Shown one piece after another: positions 31,001 to 40,800 of a stretch of DNA of 64,000 nt. The stretch's first letter is position 1, and each line of letters begins with the position of its first letter. Source of the stretch: Cladosporium sp. IMV 00045 (Eukaryota; Ascomycota; Dothideomycetes; Cladosporiales; Cladosporiaceae); the NCBI GenBank assembly GCA_001931905.2, contig MSJI02000664.1, forward strand, positions 62,001-126,000. Reading direction: 5' to 3'. The notes below the pieces were generated by a model. It saw nothing but the letters and a program-made list of their open reading frames with translations, did not search any database and was not told where the DNA came from. The position numbers were made by a program, and so were the translations under genes.

Positions 31001-31811
31001 TTATCGCAATCTCAATCGTGCTGACCCTAGCACCTTTGCCGCGAGTCTGCTGTTGCTGGATATCGTCGACATATGCAGGAAAGTTATTGCCTGGCGTACC
31101 TCTTTCGGTCGCCGACGGTGATATCCCTTGTAGGGGATCGAAATCGTAAGAGAGCGCATCAATGAGCTCACGGACGGTGAACTCTTTGAGCAGGCGCATA
31201 GCAAGCAGCTCACTCAAAAGTGCGCGCGTGCGTGATACGCCGACATTGCCCGGGTGAAGCTGGCCTTCCTTTTGGAATTGCAAGCCATTCGCAATCAACG
31301 CGCATAGGGTCGCGCGGTTGAAGTGATTCGTGCGAATCGCCGACTGGATTGGCTTAACCAGGAACTGACTGACTTGAGGGCTGCGCAATTGTTCCCACGA
31401 AAGAGTGGTCTCCGCGCGCGCCACGATCAACAGCCGAATGGCGTGCGTGATGTTGTACATTGGCAGACGGTCGAGGTGCGCCGCTGAGAAAATGGGCAAC
31501 AGTGGCGTGTCGACATCTTCGTCCTCGTTGTCCTCGCCATCCTCGTCCGCATCCTCATCGTCCAGCTCTTCCTCGTCGTCGACATTGTCGCGGTAGCGCA
31601 CATGGTCGAAATACCCCTGCTCTTGGAAACGCGATGACCCATCCACAGCATCGCTCTCGTCATGAAGGGCCCTACCAGCTGCGCGGTGGCGCGAGGTCTC
31701 GGGAGATCCAGCGAATGGCGAGTAGTCGTAGGCTTCTCGATCAGATTCACGCACTCGCCCTCTTCCTCTCCCTCTCCCACCTTTTGATGAGTTGTTCCAG
31801 AAACCAAACAT
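28071..31811 (-). CDS. YVC1-like TRP-family cation channel
   Basis: Single exon, 1246 residues. The N-terminus has an RG-rich start and acidic stretch, then a conserved cytosolic region (LLIVARAETTLSWEQLRSPQ). A block of six or more membrane segments lies at about residues 375-690: MMLALYIAVLYDRSVTITPL, YILSFWNAFDLGILLLFSVY, LIAFRLMAQDLMAVLILILI, a pore-like QILMGFTPAAWDKWGSYNIL, and IICHFLIVTILITVLTNSFM. This matches fungal calcium channel YVC1-type proteins, which in yeast release Ca2+ from the vacuole. The 550-residue C-terminal tail is far longer than in yeast Yvc1 (about 675 residues in all) and is serine/proline-rich, with a final coiled-coil (RERTLERRRQEEKKRSEEEE). Large antisense frames here are composition artefacts. 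Confidence 0.87.
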   Translation of the reverse strand: MFGFWNNSSKGGRGRGRGRVRESDREAYDYSPFAGSPETSRHRAAGRALHDESDAVDGSSRFQEQGYFDHVRYRDNVDDEEELDDEDADEDGEDNEDEDVDTPLLPIFSAAHLDRLPMYNITHAIRLLIVARAETTLSWEQLRSPQVSQFLVKPIQSAIRTNHFNRATLCALIANGLQFQKEGQLHPGNVGVSRTRALLSELLAMRLLKEFTVRELIDALSYDFDPLQGISPSATERGTPGNNFPAYVDDIQQQQTRGKGARVSTIEIAIRSQAKRFLAHPLVVQHLEAIWAGTIVFHSEADNLHRRAPRQRAINGGYGTLNDHSPSALPADSVLSRKAQETRTSKKPEVRGTGRRSATLYDPHDSSLFKLSRLRVPRYRQLFSTISFAMMLALYIAVLYDRSVTITPLEVVFWFWSIGYMLDEVIGFTEQGFGLYILSFWNAFDLGILLLFSVYYILRLYGIVLADQGKHRIASMAYDALGSTAILLFPRLFSVLDHYRYFSQLLIAFRLMAQDLMAVLILILISCSGFFVAFSLSFADENTDANNVAYALFQILMGFTPAAWDKWGSYNILGKAIMGSFLIICHFLIVTILITVLTNSFMAIVRNAEEEHQFLFAINTISMVKSDALFSYIAPTNVIGWVLSPLRYVLPFRQYVKFNRTIIKISHFPVLFLIFSYERVLLSNFAYGPTDLIERPARNQSKPMAFSLSKAPDVFSPGTKLREPSVISFSKDRALDEVFRRPYKGSTMRTTAEGMDPERRNSTTVVDRWMQNADEQGGASPPVEQPRSIVERLENRKPPFKRANTGGLRSSLLGRNFSTATRSVTSDPDRMSQKAPKRPKRIVEEDETADELPDVQPQETDADGDDEQLESDTDNVTPGLGESISVLDRKHSGTPGDDSENEVLQTPAAIRPPYTPLSTAARARLRDSPDMLPQREPHQRNVSSSTMLFAPQGADREPLRPVTRPTRSGQTSNRHTSSGGTGTGTATPYLAIPSGARTPKPKANRHPVRPGLGPRQSTAPNTFGGLSFMDIQPPSRRQPSFNARALDLASEIGDNKFNTLGGGGGVGPGGGDDFAGIPASFSEAFLRERTLERRRQEEKKRSEEEEKGMVNRIMLARMNTLEEGFREVLKEIKTISSSAAVSRRGSEGETGPFPAAAGHRARVKGERGDGRRSPRKVARKEKGKGKEERPGSGLKEEEGVDEGEDTHSPVSVLGPGHSKSGSVNTDYVGEERPGTAGGSEEGVKDE

Positions 31812-32925
31812 GGTCGACTGATACCGGCTCGGGTAGCCGGCAGACCGCTGCAGTCAATTTCTGCAATCTGGGGCCTCAATGGCTCGGAAGCTTCAGATGC
31901 TTGCAGGTGGTAGAGGCAGGCGTGGTATTGCTCTCGCGACACTCGGTTGGTGAGCTGCCGCTGACCTGGCACTTTCGACGGTGCGCTCCGACAAGGATAC
32001 TCACCCTTGTGTCGCCGGACGCAACTTAACGGGGCTCGGGATGAGGAAGTACATGATCGTATACATACACACAGCACTCTGCGCGGGACAGGCTTGCCGT
32101 CTTTTGATATGCAATTCGACCTATCAGCACGGGCCTAACGCCACGCCTGCGTCTGTTTCGCGCAGATTACCACCGACTAACGGACAAGTGCCTCATAGCT
32201 GGCAGCTGCTATATGCCGAGGTCTACCCTGACTGTCCAATGCAGAAGGTGAGCAGACAGACATGGGATGGGAGGGTGTGCGCGATTAGATAGACGGAGGA
32301 GAGACATGGAGAGATCACACGCAAGCCGTGAGTTTTGCGCATCATAACGCGGGCAATAAACAAAGGCAAGGTCGAAGCTAAAGAGGCGCGTGGATGGGCA
32401 TGTAATCGTGCAGTCACCGCGCGCGCACGCAGTTCAGCACCAAAAAAAGGCCCGGCCGAGAAGACGCATGCGCCTTTTCGCTTCCAGCTGTGCCTCTGGC
32501 TTCATCGACCGGTGGGGCATCTTTTACCCAAACCTGGAGATACAGAACTTTGTCCTGCAGAGGCAAGTTTTTGCCTCACTCGCCTCCCACCCCTGCCACC
32601 ACCTGATTGGTGAATGCCTTGCAGACAATCGACTTAGGCCAACCTCACTCGCCGATACTACCGCTCACGAGACCACCGACTTGGCCACAATTGCCTCTCT
32701 GCCGCCGACAATCTTGCCTCCTCCAAACTAGCTAGCAAAGCAAAAACCGGCGGTGAACAGATCCTCGAGTCTCCTCCTCTACACCACCCGCACCCCCGAG
32801 CTGCATATCCCGCACCGGTTTATTTCTCGCAATCGTCATTTCCCCGTCAACACCCTGCAGCCACCCAGCTCGAGCTAGGCTCGAAAGCGCGCTTGGAGAA
32901 TCCAGCTTATCGCCACTCACCCACC
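31812..32925. promoter_or_regulatory. Divergent intergenic region of channel gene and EIF1AD-like gene
   Basis: About 1.1 kb between the two start codons. Several short frames occur, but none shows a domain or consistent splice structure. It presumably holds both promoters and leaders; no defined element was found. Confidence 0.4.
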
Positions 32926-33333
32926 ATGCCGAAGCCCAGGCGCAACATCGACGCCGCGGTCGAGGAGACGCTCACGCCACCGCCCACGCTCGCTGAAGGA
33001 CAGCAGATCGCCCGCGTCAAGCAGGGCGCCGGCAACAATCTCTACCACCTCGAACTCCCTGATGGCACGCCCATGCTTGCCGAACTGCCCGCGAAGTTCA
33101 GGTCGACTGTCTGGATGAAGCGTGGAGGGTTCGTGCTCGTCGACACGTCCGCTCTCGCCGATCGGAATAATAAATTGGGCGGTGAAATCGTGACTTATGT
33201 TGGCGACGAGCGTGAATGGAGGAAGATGTCTTGGTGGCCCAAGGAGTTTCCGGCGAGGAAGGTTGACTACGGAGACGACGATGAGTCTGATTCTGGCCCG
33301 AAAATGCCTCCTAGCGATTCCGAGGACGAGTAA
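32926..33333 (+). CDS. EIF1AD-like S1/eIF1A-fold protein
   Basis: Single exon, 135 residues from the ATG at 32926; the frame extends upstream only to a TTG. The start MPKPRRNIDAAVEETLTPPP, the S1-like OB-fold core (IARVKQGAGNNLYHLELPDG, LAELPAKFRSTVWMKRGGFV, LGGEIVTYVGDEREW) and the acidic C-terminus match the EIF1AD family. It is related to eIF1A but distinct from the canonical initiation factor. Human EIF1AD is nuclear and has been linked to late small-subunit assembly; the role here is inferred from family. It ends 24 bp before the convergent ALG3. Confidence 0.88.
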   Translation: MPKPRRNIDAAVEETLTPPPTLAEGQQIARVKQGAGNNLYHLELPDGTPMLAELPAKFRSTVWMKRGGFVLVDTSALADRNNKLGGEIVTYVGDEREWRKMSWWPKEFPARKVDYGDDDESDSGPKMPPSDSEDE

Positions 33334-33356
33334 ATGTTTTCTGTTTCAACTATATT

Positions 33357-34782
33357 CTACTCGACATGACTGTGGCCCGCCTTCTCCTCCTGCCTCACAG
33401 CGGCATTGATCTTCCTCGAAGCCTGCCATCCTGAGGCCACAGAAACGGCAAGACATCCCACGACAACCATGGAGCTGGTGTTCGTGCTCGGATACACGTT
33501 CCAAGCGATCTCTTGTGCCGCCCAAATCACATACACCGCAACAGGGTGAAGCCCAGCCTTCCAAAGCAAGAACGGCGTCGACCACGCAATGTACGCGTAG
33601 AATTGGTAATGCAGGCTCCTCGCACACAAGCAGCCCACCATCATCGCCGTCAAAATCGTAGTCAAGACGAAGCTCGGAGTCACACGGCGAGCAATCCTAT
33701 CCTGTTCCGGCTGCGAGGGAGGCGACAGAAGAAGGCGCTTGACTCCGAAGAGCGAAATGCCAGCCGGTCTGAGCCATTGCGTGTGCAGGAATGCCAGCAG
33801 TAAAGCAACATGAGCAGCGAGCAAAGCGATGGAAAAGGGTTTCGACAGGAAAGTCTCCTCCCCGACAAAGCGCCAGTTCACCGTCCACTTGAACATGAAC
33901 TGCCTGCTGAACTCGAACGCCCTGCTCAGATAGCTGCGGGCATTCGCGCCGAGGAACTCATAGCCTAGCACCACCTACAATGTCACAAAGAAAAATCATC
34001 AGCCATCAATCTCCTTCCCACCTCCCCCAAATGATCCACAAACAATACTCACCTGAACCTGCCCCATAAGCGCCGCCTGCCTCAACGCCCTCCCCCTCCC
34101 CGCGCCCAACCAAAGCACCACCCCCACCGCCGGCAGCGCCAGCAGCAAACTCATCTTCACCCCCAAACCCAGGGAGAAAGCCAAACTCCCCACCGTCCAC
34201 CACCTCCTCTGCCAGCACCAAACGGCCCCCCACAAAAACGCCACCGCCCACCCATCATTGAACAACCTCAGCAGAAAAATCGAATGCAGCCGCTTACTCA
34301 GCGCCAGCAGCGGGAGGAGCCAGGGCGGAGCGCCCGCGGCGCGGTAGCAGGAAAGTACGAGGGTGAGGGAGGCGACGTAGAGGGCGGTGAAAATGTGCTG
34401 TGCCAGACGGATGTTGGCGCCGTTGGAGGTGAGGTGGTAAAGGAGGCGGTAGATATATACGTGCGCTGCCGGGTAGACTAAGGGCCCAGTGGAGCCGACG
34501 AGTTTAGTGTAGTCGAGTTCGCCGGAGAGGTAGAGGGTTACTTGTTGCATGTAGGCGTGCCAGTCGATTTCGGTGTCTGTGATAGGGGGTTAGGTTTGTT
34601 TGTTTTTTTGGGTTGGGGTGGAGGGGCTGGAGGTTTTTTCTTTGGGGGGTTTTCAACTTACAGGCTATTTTTTTGACAATGAGGAGACTGAGACCTATGT
34701 CTCCTAGGATAAGGAGAGGACTTATCCACTTGTTGTTTTTGGGGTCTTGAGCCAATGCGAAGGCTCGTTGGATGAGATCCAT
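33357..34782 (-). CDS. ALG3: Dol-P-Man:Man5GlcNAc2-PP-Dol alpha-1,3-mannosyltransferase ALG3
   Basis: Three exons (34782-34662, 34576-34053 and 33974-33357; introns 85 and 78 nt) give 420 residues, near the usual family length. Alg3 adds the first dolichol-phosphate-mannose-dependent mannose to the lipid-linked oligosaccharide in the ER lumen. Hallmarks are the [13 protein letters not shown] segment formed across the first splice, [33 protein letters not shown], and multiple membrane segments with conserved [20 protein letters not shown] and [20 protein letters not shown]. Exon 3 begins with a GTG valine codon, which is internal. Confidence 0.94.
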
Positions 34783-35386
34783 CTTGACAAGCTGATGAAA
34801 GCAATCTCCAGAAGAGCTCCAAGTCACGTCGAGATCGCAAGCTGAAGTTTCTTAGACTTGCAGAGAGAGTCTATTTATCAGCCAAACATCAAAAGGAGGC
34901 TGGCATAATCAATTGTATGCATTCATGGGCATGCCCGTGGAAGTGAAGTCCAACGGCCAATGACAGCTTTCTCCAGCAGCGGCAAGCCGGCGAACGGGCG
35001 GGCTCACGGCCCCACCACCTTGCTTCAAAATCCGAGATTTGCTTGCAACGTGAACGTCTTGTCTTCTCTTCCTTATGCCCATCATGAGCTGAACAACCAA
35101 CACTGTCGCTGCTTCGCTTCAGAAGTAGTCATTGAAATCCACCACAAAAGGTACGTGTGCGCCACAACCCCTGCATTGTGATTTCCTACATGATTATACA
35201 AACGTTTAAAATTCAATCTGTCAATCCCCCGAAGTCACCACAGGTGGCTGTTGACGATCACAAATGTAAAGAGACTTATGATTACGACTCTCACATCCTG
35301 CACATTCGACTCATCCATTCAATCAGCCAGAGCCTCTCGCTAATATTCGGATGAAGAACAGAAACATCTTCGGATAAACCGCCATA
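34783..35386. promoter_or_regulatory. Divergent intergenic region of ALG3 and SEN34
   Basis: 604 bp between start codons; no defined motif or additional gene recognised. Confidence 0.4.
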
Positions 35387-36427
35387 ATGGCCTCGTCCAG
35401 CCAAGCGGCTGCCACTGTCGCAGAGCCGTTCCCCATCTTCACCGTCGCCCACAAGTACATCCTCTACGATGTGGACACGGTGTCACACGCCCGAGCCAAG
35501 CACAACATCACAGGCGTGCTGATTGGCGGCCTTCCCCAAGCGCCGCAGCAGAACGTCTTCTCCGGCATCCCTCTCGAGCTGATGCCGGAAGAAGCTCGCC
35601 TGCTGGTGGAGAAGGGCGTTGCCTACCTTGTTGATGACGTGAAGGCTCACAAGGACAACATGCTTGGCAATGGCCTGGCGCCTGAGGAAAGACGGGCGTT
35701 CCAGAATGCTCTTCGCAAGCAAGGCGCTGCTGCAGCGAAGGATGCCGAGAGGAAGATGGAGGCGAGGAAGAAGGGCGCGCTGGAGAAGAAGTTTGGCAGC
35801 AGTGATTGGAATGATATCCCTGAAGACATGCTTCTCTCCGCTGGCAAACGGAATGGCAAGAAAGGCAAGCGTGCTGGAAGCAGAACACCTGTGGGCAACA
35901 GTGCCGCCCCCTCGGGCACCGCTACTCCAGCTGAAGAAGTCGAAAATCTCTTCACGCCTTCAGTCGATACACCGCCCGCGTCTGGTCCTCCGAAAAGTGC
36001 CCCTTCTCGTTCTTCTTCCGCAGCGCCATCGTCGTCTGAACCTACTCCCTGGGCAGTCACTCCTGCGACATCTACACCTCCGCTTAACCCTGTGCCCCCG
36101 CCTCCACAGGAAGCTCTTCCACTTCCCGAAGTACCTTCTTCGTATCCTTTGTTCAAGCACTTGCATGAAAAGTCCTACTTCATGTCGCCTGGACTTAGGT
36201 TCGGATGCCAGTACACGGCCTACCCTGGCGACCCTCTTCGATTCCACAGCCATTTCCTCTGCAGCGGAATGGACTGGGAGGAGGAATTCGACCTTCTCGA
36301 CATCGTCGGCGGAGGACGCTTGGGAACTGGCGTCAAGAAAGGATACTTGATCGGAGGACAAGAGCCCCATGAAGCTGGCGAGCAAAAGGACGTCAGGACC
36401 TTCTGCATCGAATGGGGCGGTATGTAG
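35387..36427 (+). CDS. SEN34: tRNA-splicing endonuclease subunit SEN34
   Basis: Single exon, 346 residues. Sen34 is the catalytic subunit that cuts the 3' splice site of intron-containing pre-tRNAs. The C-terminal nuclease domain shows SPGLRFGCQYTAYPGDPLRF, HSHFLC and GTGVKKGYLIGG, with the Tyr/His/Lys catalytic triad plausible at about Y276-Y279, H287-H289 and K317. It ends FCIEWGGM, as in homologues. The N-terminal domain includes HNITGVLIGGLPQAPQQNVF and GIPLELMPEEARLLVEKGVA. A serine/proline-rich linker (about residues 160-245) separates them. The window also has an intron-containing tRNA-Gly, the kind of substrate this enzyme acts on. Confidence 0.94.
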   Translation: MASSSQAAATVAEPFPIFTVAHKYILYDVDTVSHARAKHNITGVLIGGLPQAPQQNVFSGIPLELMPEEARLLVEKGVAYLVDDVKAHKDNMLGNGLAPEERRAFQNALRKQGAAAAKDAERKMEARKKGALEKKFGSSDWNDIPEDMLLSAGKRNGKKGKRAGSRTPVGNSAAPSGTATPAEEVENLFTPSVDTPPASGPPKSAPSRSSSAAPSSSEPTPWAVTPATSTPPLNPVPPPPQEALPLPEVPSSYPLFKHLHEKSYFMSPGLRFGCQYTAYPGDPLRFHSHFLCSGMDWEEEFDLLDIVGGGRLGTGVKKGYLIGGQEPHEAGEQKDVRTFCIEWGGM

Positions 36428-36626
36428 ATATCGTCTTCACGTGTCAACAAAAATGAATTATGCTATCACAGACCTCACTCTTTCACATGATCTCAATTGT
36501 CCCTTTCACACGCCTGACCTGTATCGTTTGCTGCCTGCAAGGCTCAATAATAAAAATTCTGTCTTCCCCACCACATCTGTCCTTCTGAAGCAGCTGCCAT
36601 CGCTTTTGAAGAGATCCACAACTGCC

Positions 36627-37889
36627 ATGGATCGGTATCGCATTCGTCCTCGCGTTACTAATGAATGTACCGAATTAACCATGGCCGACAGGAGCAGCAC
36701 CACCACCACCACCACCGCCCTCGAGGGTCCCTGTGGCCCTCCTCCCTCGCGCCTCCCACCGCCCCCACCGCCGCCGCCGACAGTCCCTCCGCGCAACCCA
36801 GCTCGCCTGCGAAACACCTCCTTCGAGCCCCAGAGGCTCTCCGACATCTGGGACTCGCGCACCAGCCGCTACCAGTTCGGTCAGCCAGCGTGTAAGTCCT
36901 CACTTCCACCGAAAAACCAAACCTTCCAACCCCTCTCTAACTCCCTCACAGCCCGCCGCCGCCCCCTCACCCAGCCCGTCATAGACCCCGACGCCTCCAC
37001 GACAGACACAACACCCACCCACCCGCCCCGCCGCACCATCTCCTGCGCCTCCGCGCAAACGACAGCACGCAATTTCAGCCGCCCGAGCTACACTTCCTCC
37101 CCGGAGCAAACGACGCCCACCCGCCCGCCGCGCCGCATGCGCTCCCGCAGCGTCTTCCTCGGCTCCTCCGCCGAGCCGAGCGACTTGCCCGATTTCCCAC
37201 TCCGCTGGGGTCGCGAGGAGATTCGCTGGGGTGAGGACGACGAGGCGTCAGACGACACGCATGTGCGCGCTTCGGCTTCGGCTTATGAAGATTCTGGTTC
37301 GGACTCTTCGTTCTCGTCTGCTCCGCGGTCGGTGCTTTTTTCGGGGCTCATGGTTAACCCGCCGATTGAGACTACGATGCCTTTGCCGGAGGTTGTGGTG
37401 CGGCAGCACCAGCCTGAGACTGAGACGGAGCCTGAGAGGGAGACCTCCAGCGAAGAACAAATGAAGAAAAAAGCACCAACAGCATTGATCCACGAACTCC
37501 CCGCCACCGACGAAATCGAAGAAGCGTGCAAGCTCTGCGGCAGCGTCCGCCGCGCTCTGATCAAAAACCCGCTCTGCTGCGCCGAGCGCCGCAGTCTCGG
37601 CAGGGCGTGCGTGCAGTGCTGGAAAGCCGCGCTGGCGGCCAGTCTGGGCGAGAAAGACAAGGAGGATTGGATGTGCTGTGTTGTTTGCGGGAGGGAGTTG
37701 CTTATGGAGGATGTGAGGAGGCTGGCGGGTAGGGGGACGGTTTGGAAGTGAGTTTTCTTTTCTTGTGCTAATATTCACCTATGGGCCGCTTTATTGACTT
37801 TTCAACACAGGTACAGACTCAAGATCGCCAAAGAGGCCCTGCGTGGCTCGCTGTCGCTGTCTTCCTCGCGTTCGACGTCTGGGAGGTAG
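36627..37889 (+). CDS. RING1-like zinc protein, truncated paralogue (B) of the RING/IBR family
   Basis: Three exons (36627-36891, 36952-37747 and 37811-37889; introns 60 and 63 nt) give 379 residues. Starts at 36453 or 36681 are also possible; 36681 has the better context. The first 280 residues are Pro/Ser/Thr-rich and look disordered. The C-terminal zinc module (ACKLCGSVRRALIKNPLCC, RACVQCWKAALAASLGEK, MCCVVCGRELLMEDVRRLAG) aligns with the first module of the genes at 17.3 and 46 kb. The following intron sits at the same site and phase, before a Tyr. The protein stops about 25 residues later, so IBR and RING2 are absent and E3 activity of the RBR type is not expected. Confidence 0.7.
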
Positions 37890-40800
37890 AGTGCGATGAA
37901 GTGAAGTCGGCAGCGACGGTCACGTGCTTCACGATCCACTCATTTGGATAGGCATGCTACTTTACGATCATTGACGGAGCGTGCAATAGGATTCACAGGA
38001 CTTGGTGCATGACTGCATCAATGATGGTTTGGATGGAAGCGATGCTCACTGAATGGGACTTCTCACTTGAATGAGGATACCCTTTACCAAGGTATTGTTT
38101 GGTGAAGCGTGCAACAGGATTCACAGAACTCAAAGCATAATTTCATCAACACATGCATGCACAAAACCCATGCTCACTGCACACGAAGGCATTATGATCT
38201 TGTTTCCAATTTTCCCTCTCTTCCTCACTGTCAAGCCTCCATGGAGGGACATCCCGCGCAGGAGAATGTTGATTTTTTTGACGGGTTCCTGCCTGTCACC
38301 GTTCGAATTGTCCTCACCTGATCTCATGCCTGTTTTGTCCGTTGCAGTCTCCATAGCAGTGCCAGGTCGACGGTGGAAAGAACATTAGGGCTGACCGGAG
38401 GGCGCCGAGCAGAACAAGTCGAAAGCTGCCTATCCCAAGGCAGATCTGCACCCTGATGACTTCAGACTGGGCGTGTGTCAAAACTTCCATCATGATCTCA
38501 GAGCTTGATCTGACACTTCCCGATCCGTCCTCTCTGAAATCGTCAAACGCGCGGCAAGTCGTGGCGATGCGAGCGAACGTCTTGGAAGTTCGAGCCTCCG
38601 GTCTCGGGTGGTGACTCCCTGCTATGGCATTAATAAGTCGAGACATCTTCTGGCATCCATGCGCGTAGCTCGCCCAGTCCAGAGGATTGGGGTCCAAGCA
38701 ATGCAAGTTCCCCTTACGTAGCGCGACAAGACGAGACGCTCTGTCGCATTGGCGGTCTATTCGTTCAGACATGCGCCTGAGAATCACTTCCACAACAGGA
38801 GAGGCATTTCCTTTTGCCCCAAACAATTCGCCAAATGACGGCTTCACCGAAGCTCGCGAAAGTGCAGAAATCAGGGCTCGGGGGGGAGGGATTTAGTGTA
38901 AGGCAAGATCGTCAAGGGAGCCGCGACGCGATGATGAGCTCGTGATAAATTCTCCGATGCGAATCAGCATTTGCTGTGAAGCTGTGGGATCGGGAGGGAA
39001 AGAAGGTTATTGGTTCCTTGCTGTCAGCCGCATGAGAGGAAGAGCGAGAGCACGCGCATGCCCACCACCATTGGAGGGTGCATATGCGGGCAGCAGAAGA
39101 TGGGGAAACAAGCATGCATCGCAACAGCAGTGACGCTGGAATCGCCGCGGCGAGACAATCGCAGGAAGGGCTCTCGTGCTTTTACTGGATTCGTTTGCTC
39201 GCAAGCGAGCGAGGACTTTGCGTTAGGAAGGCGGGTTAGTGCCCATGCTGTTGGGTGCTTGACGAGGGGGTCGTTGACTCTAGCGTTCATGAAATAATAA
39301 TGGCCGTGGGAAGGGATTTGCACCTTTAGAGACGCTTGTAGTTGCAAGTCTGACTACTAGCTGTGAAACCATGCACCTTGTCTCCATGCCTCGCCTGCTT
39401 GGGCCTTGCATTGAAGCGAGAGCGGTGTAAGAGACACTACTAGATGGAGTGCATGCATACGCGCAGACTCGGGCACTCGGAGCTTGAGGGTTTGACGTCT
39501 CGGTTGACAAAGGCTTTCATGGCGTTGGTAGACGAGGGAGAATGTCAGGAGGACTGTTGCCCAGCAGTGAGACGCACTCGGAGATGAAGTCAGCAGGGTT
39601 CTTTTCTCCGGAGGCCGGGCGATCTTCCTGATCCTGTCATCATTAATTGTAGCCTGTTGTCTGGAGGTCAGGGGAAGACTTAGGCATAGTGTGAAGAAAC
39701 AAGAAAGACGATCGTTGAGTCTGTGTCTGTTTTAGATGTAGTGGTGGCGGCACGGGGGATTGCAATTGCCAGAGTCTTTGATCTCCTTCATTGTATGGGG
39801 ACCTGCATCGCAATAATGTCTGGGGTCAAGATCTCAGAGGGCGAGAGTACGGGTGATCGACAAGGTGTTGCGTGTTTTGCAGACAACAAACGCTAGTCGG
39901 GTGCAGTAGTTCTCATGACTCGATGATCCTTTGAATCCATACAGCCAACAGTAACAAGGCCGCGGGAAATGATTGAGCGTGGAATGAGGGAGGCGCTCTT
40001 GGTCTGTTGCTTGATTGGATTGATGTTCGGCCGGCCGCGGTCGAGGATCCTCCATCGTACAAGACGCAGGTTCGCCAGAAGGCACGTGTTGAACAAGTCG
40101 TCTGATGGAGCAATCAATTTTTGCTTTGTCTCTGATGTCTTGATGCTGTGCTTCCAAGTTCGAGCTCTCTCCCCGGCGCTGCTCATGCTGGTGGATGATG
40201 AGGCCAATAAAGGTAATAGGCGCTTGCCGTGCTCACAGCCTTGTAGGCGAAGTCTCTGCAGGATGAGAGCTTCATCCATCCCTGCAGAACGTCTGTAGAG
40301 TGTGATACGCCGAGTAGCCTCGGCATTGTCTCCCATGCAACGAGATTGCCCTACTTACACCAGAGGAAACTGACGGTGGTTCAAGGGCTCCTGAGATCGT
40401 AGCCTTACAGCATTGTTCCTTTTTTGTCCTTCCCTTGCTCAAACGTTAGCCTGAAGCCACGAATCGATGTCGATCATGAGGGATTCGAAACTATGAAGGA
40501 CCACACGGCGTGCGCGACGGTGCCAGGTTTCACACCAAATTGCTTGGTTGCCTGACTGTCCTGACTGTTGCGACCCGCCCCTGCAAAAGCGAGCTCCGAG
40601 GTCGTCGGGAGGTGAACGTACTTCTGAACGCCTCCTCGACCTCAACTGCCGTGAGCGAGACCTTCACGAAGGAACAGAAACGGCGAGTGTGTTCTCCACA
40701 GTCGCAGTAGATCTCCCCAGTCGACCCTCACGCGGCAGATCTATTGCAGATGTGCCGACTTTCGAGATCCTCCCACGCTCCCCAGTGCCTTTGCTTTTCA

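Noticed and set aside
38314..38847. 177-codon minus-strand frame in the xlnR upstream region
   Set aside because: Starts at GTG, has no recognisable domain, no splice partners and no codon or motif support.
39893..40336. 147-codon minus-strand frame in the xlnR upstream region
   Set aside because: No domain and composition like random sequence; could only be supported by expression data.
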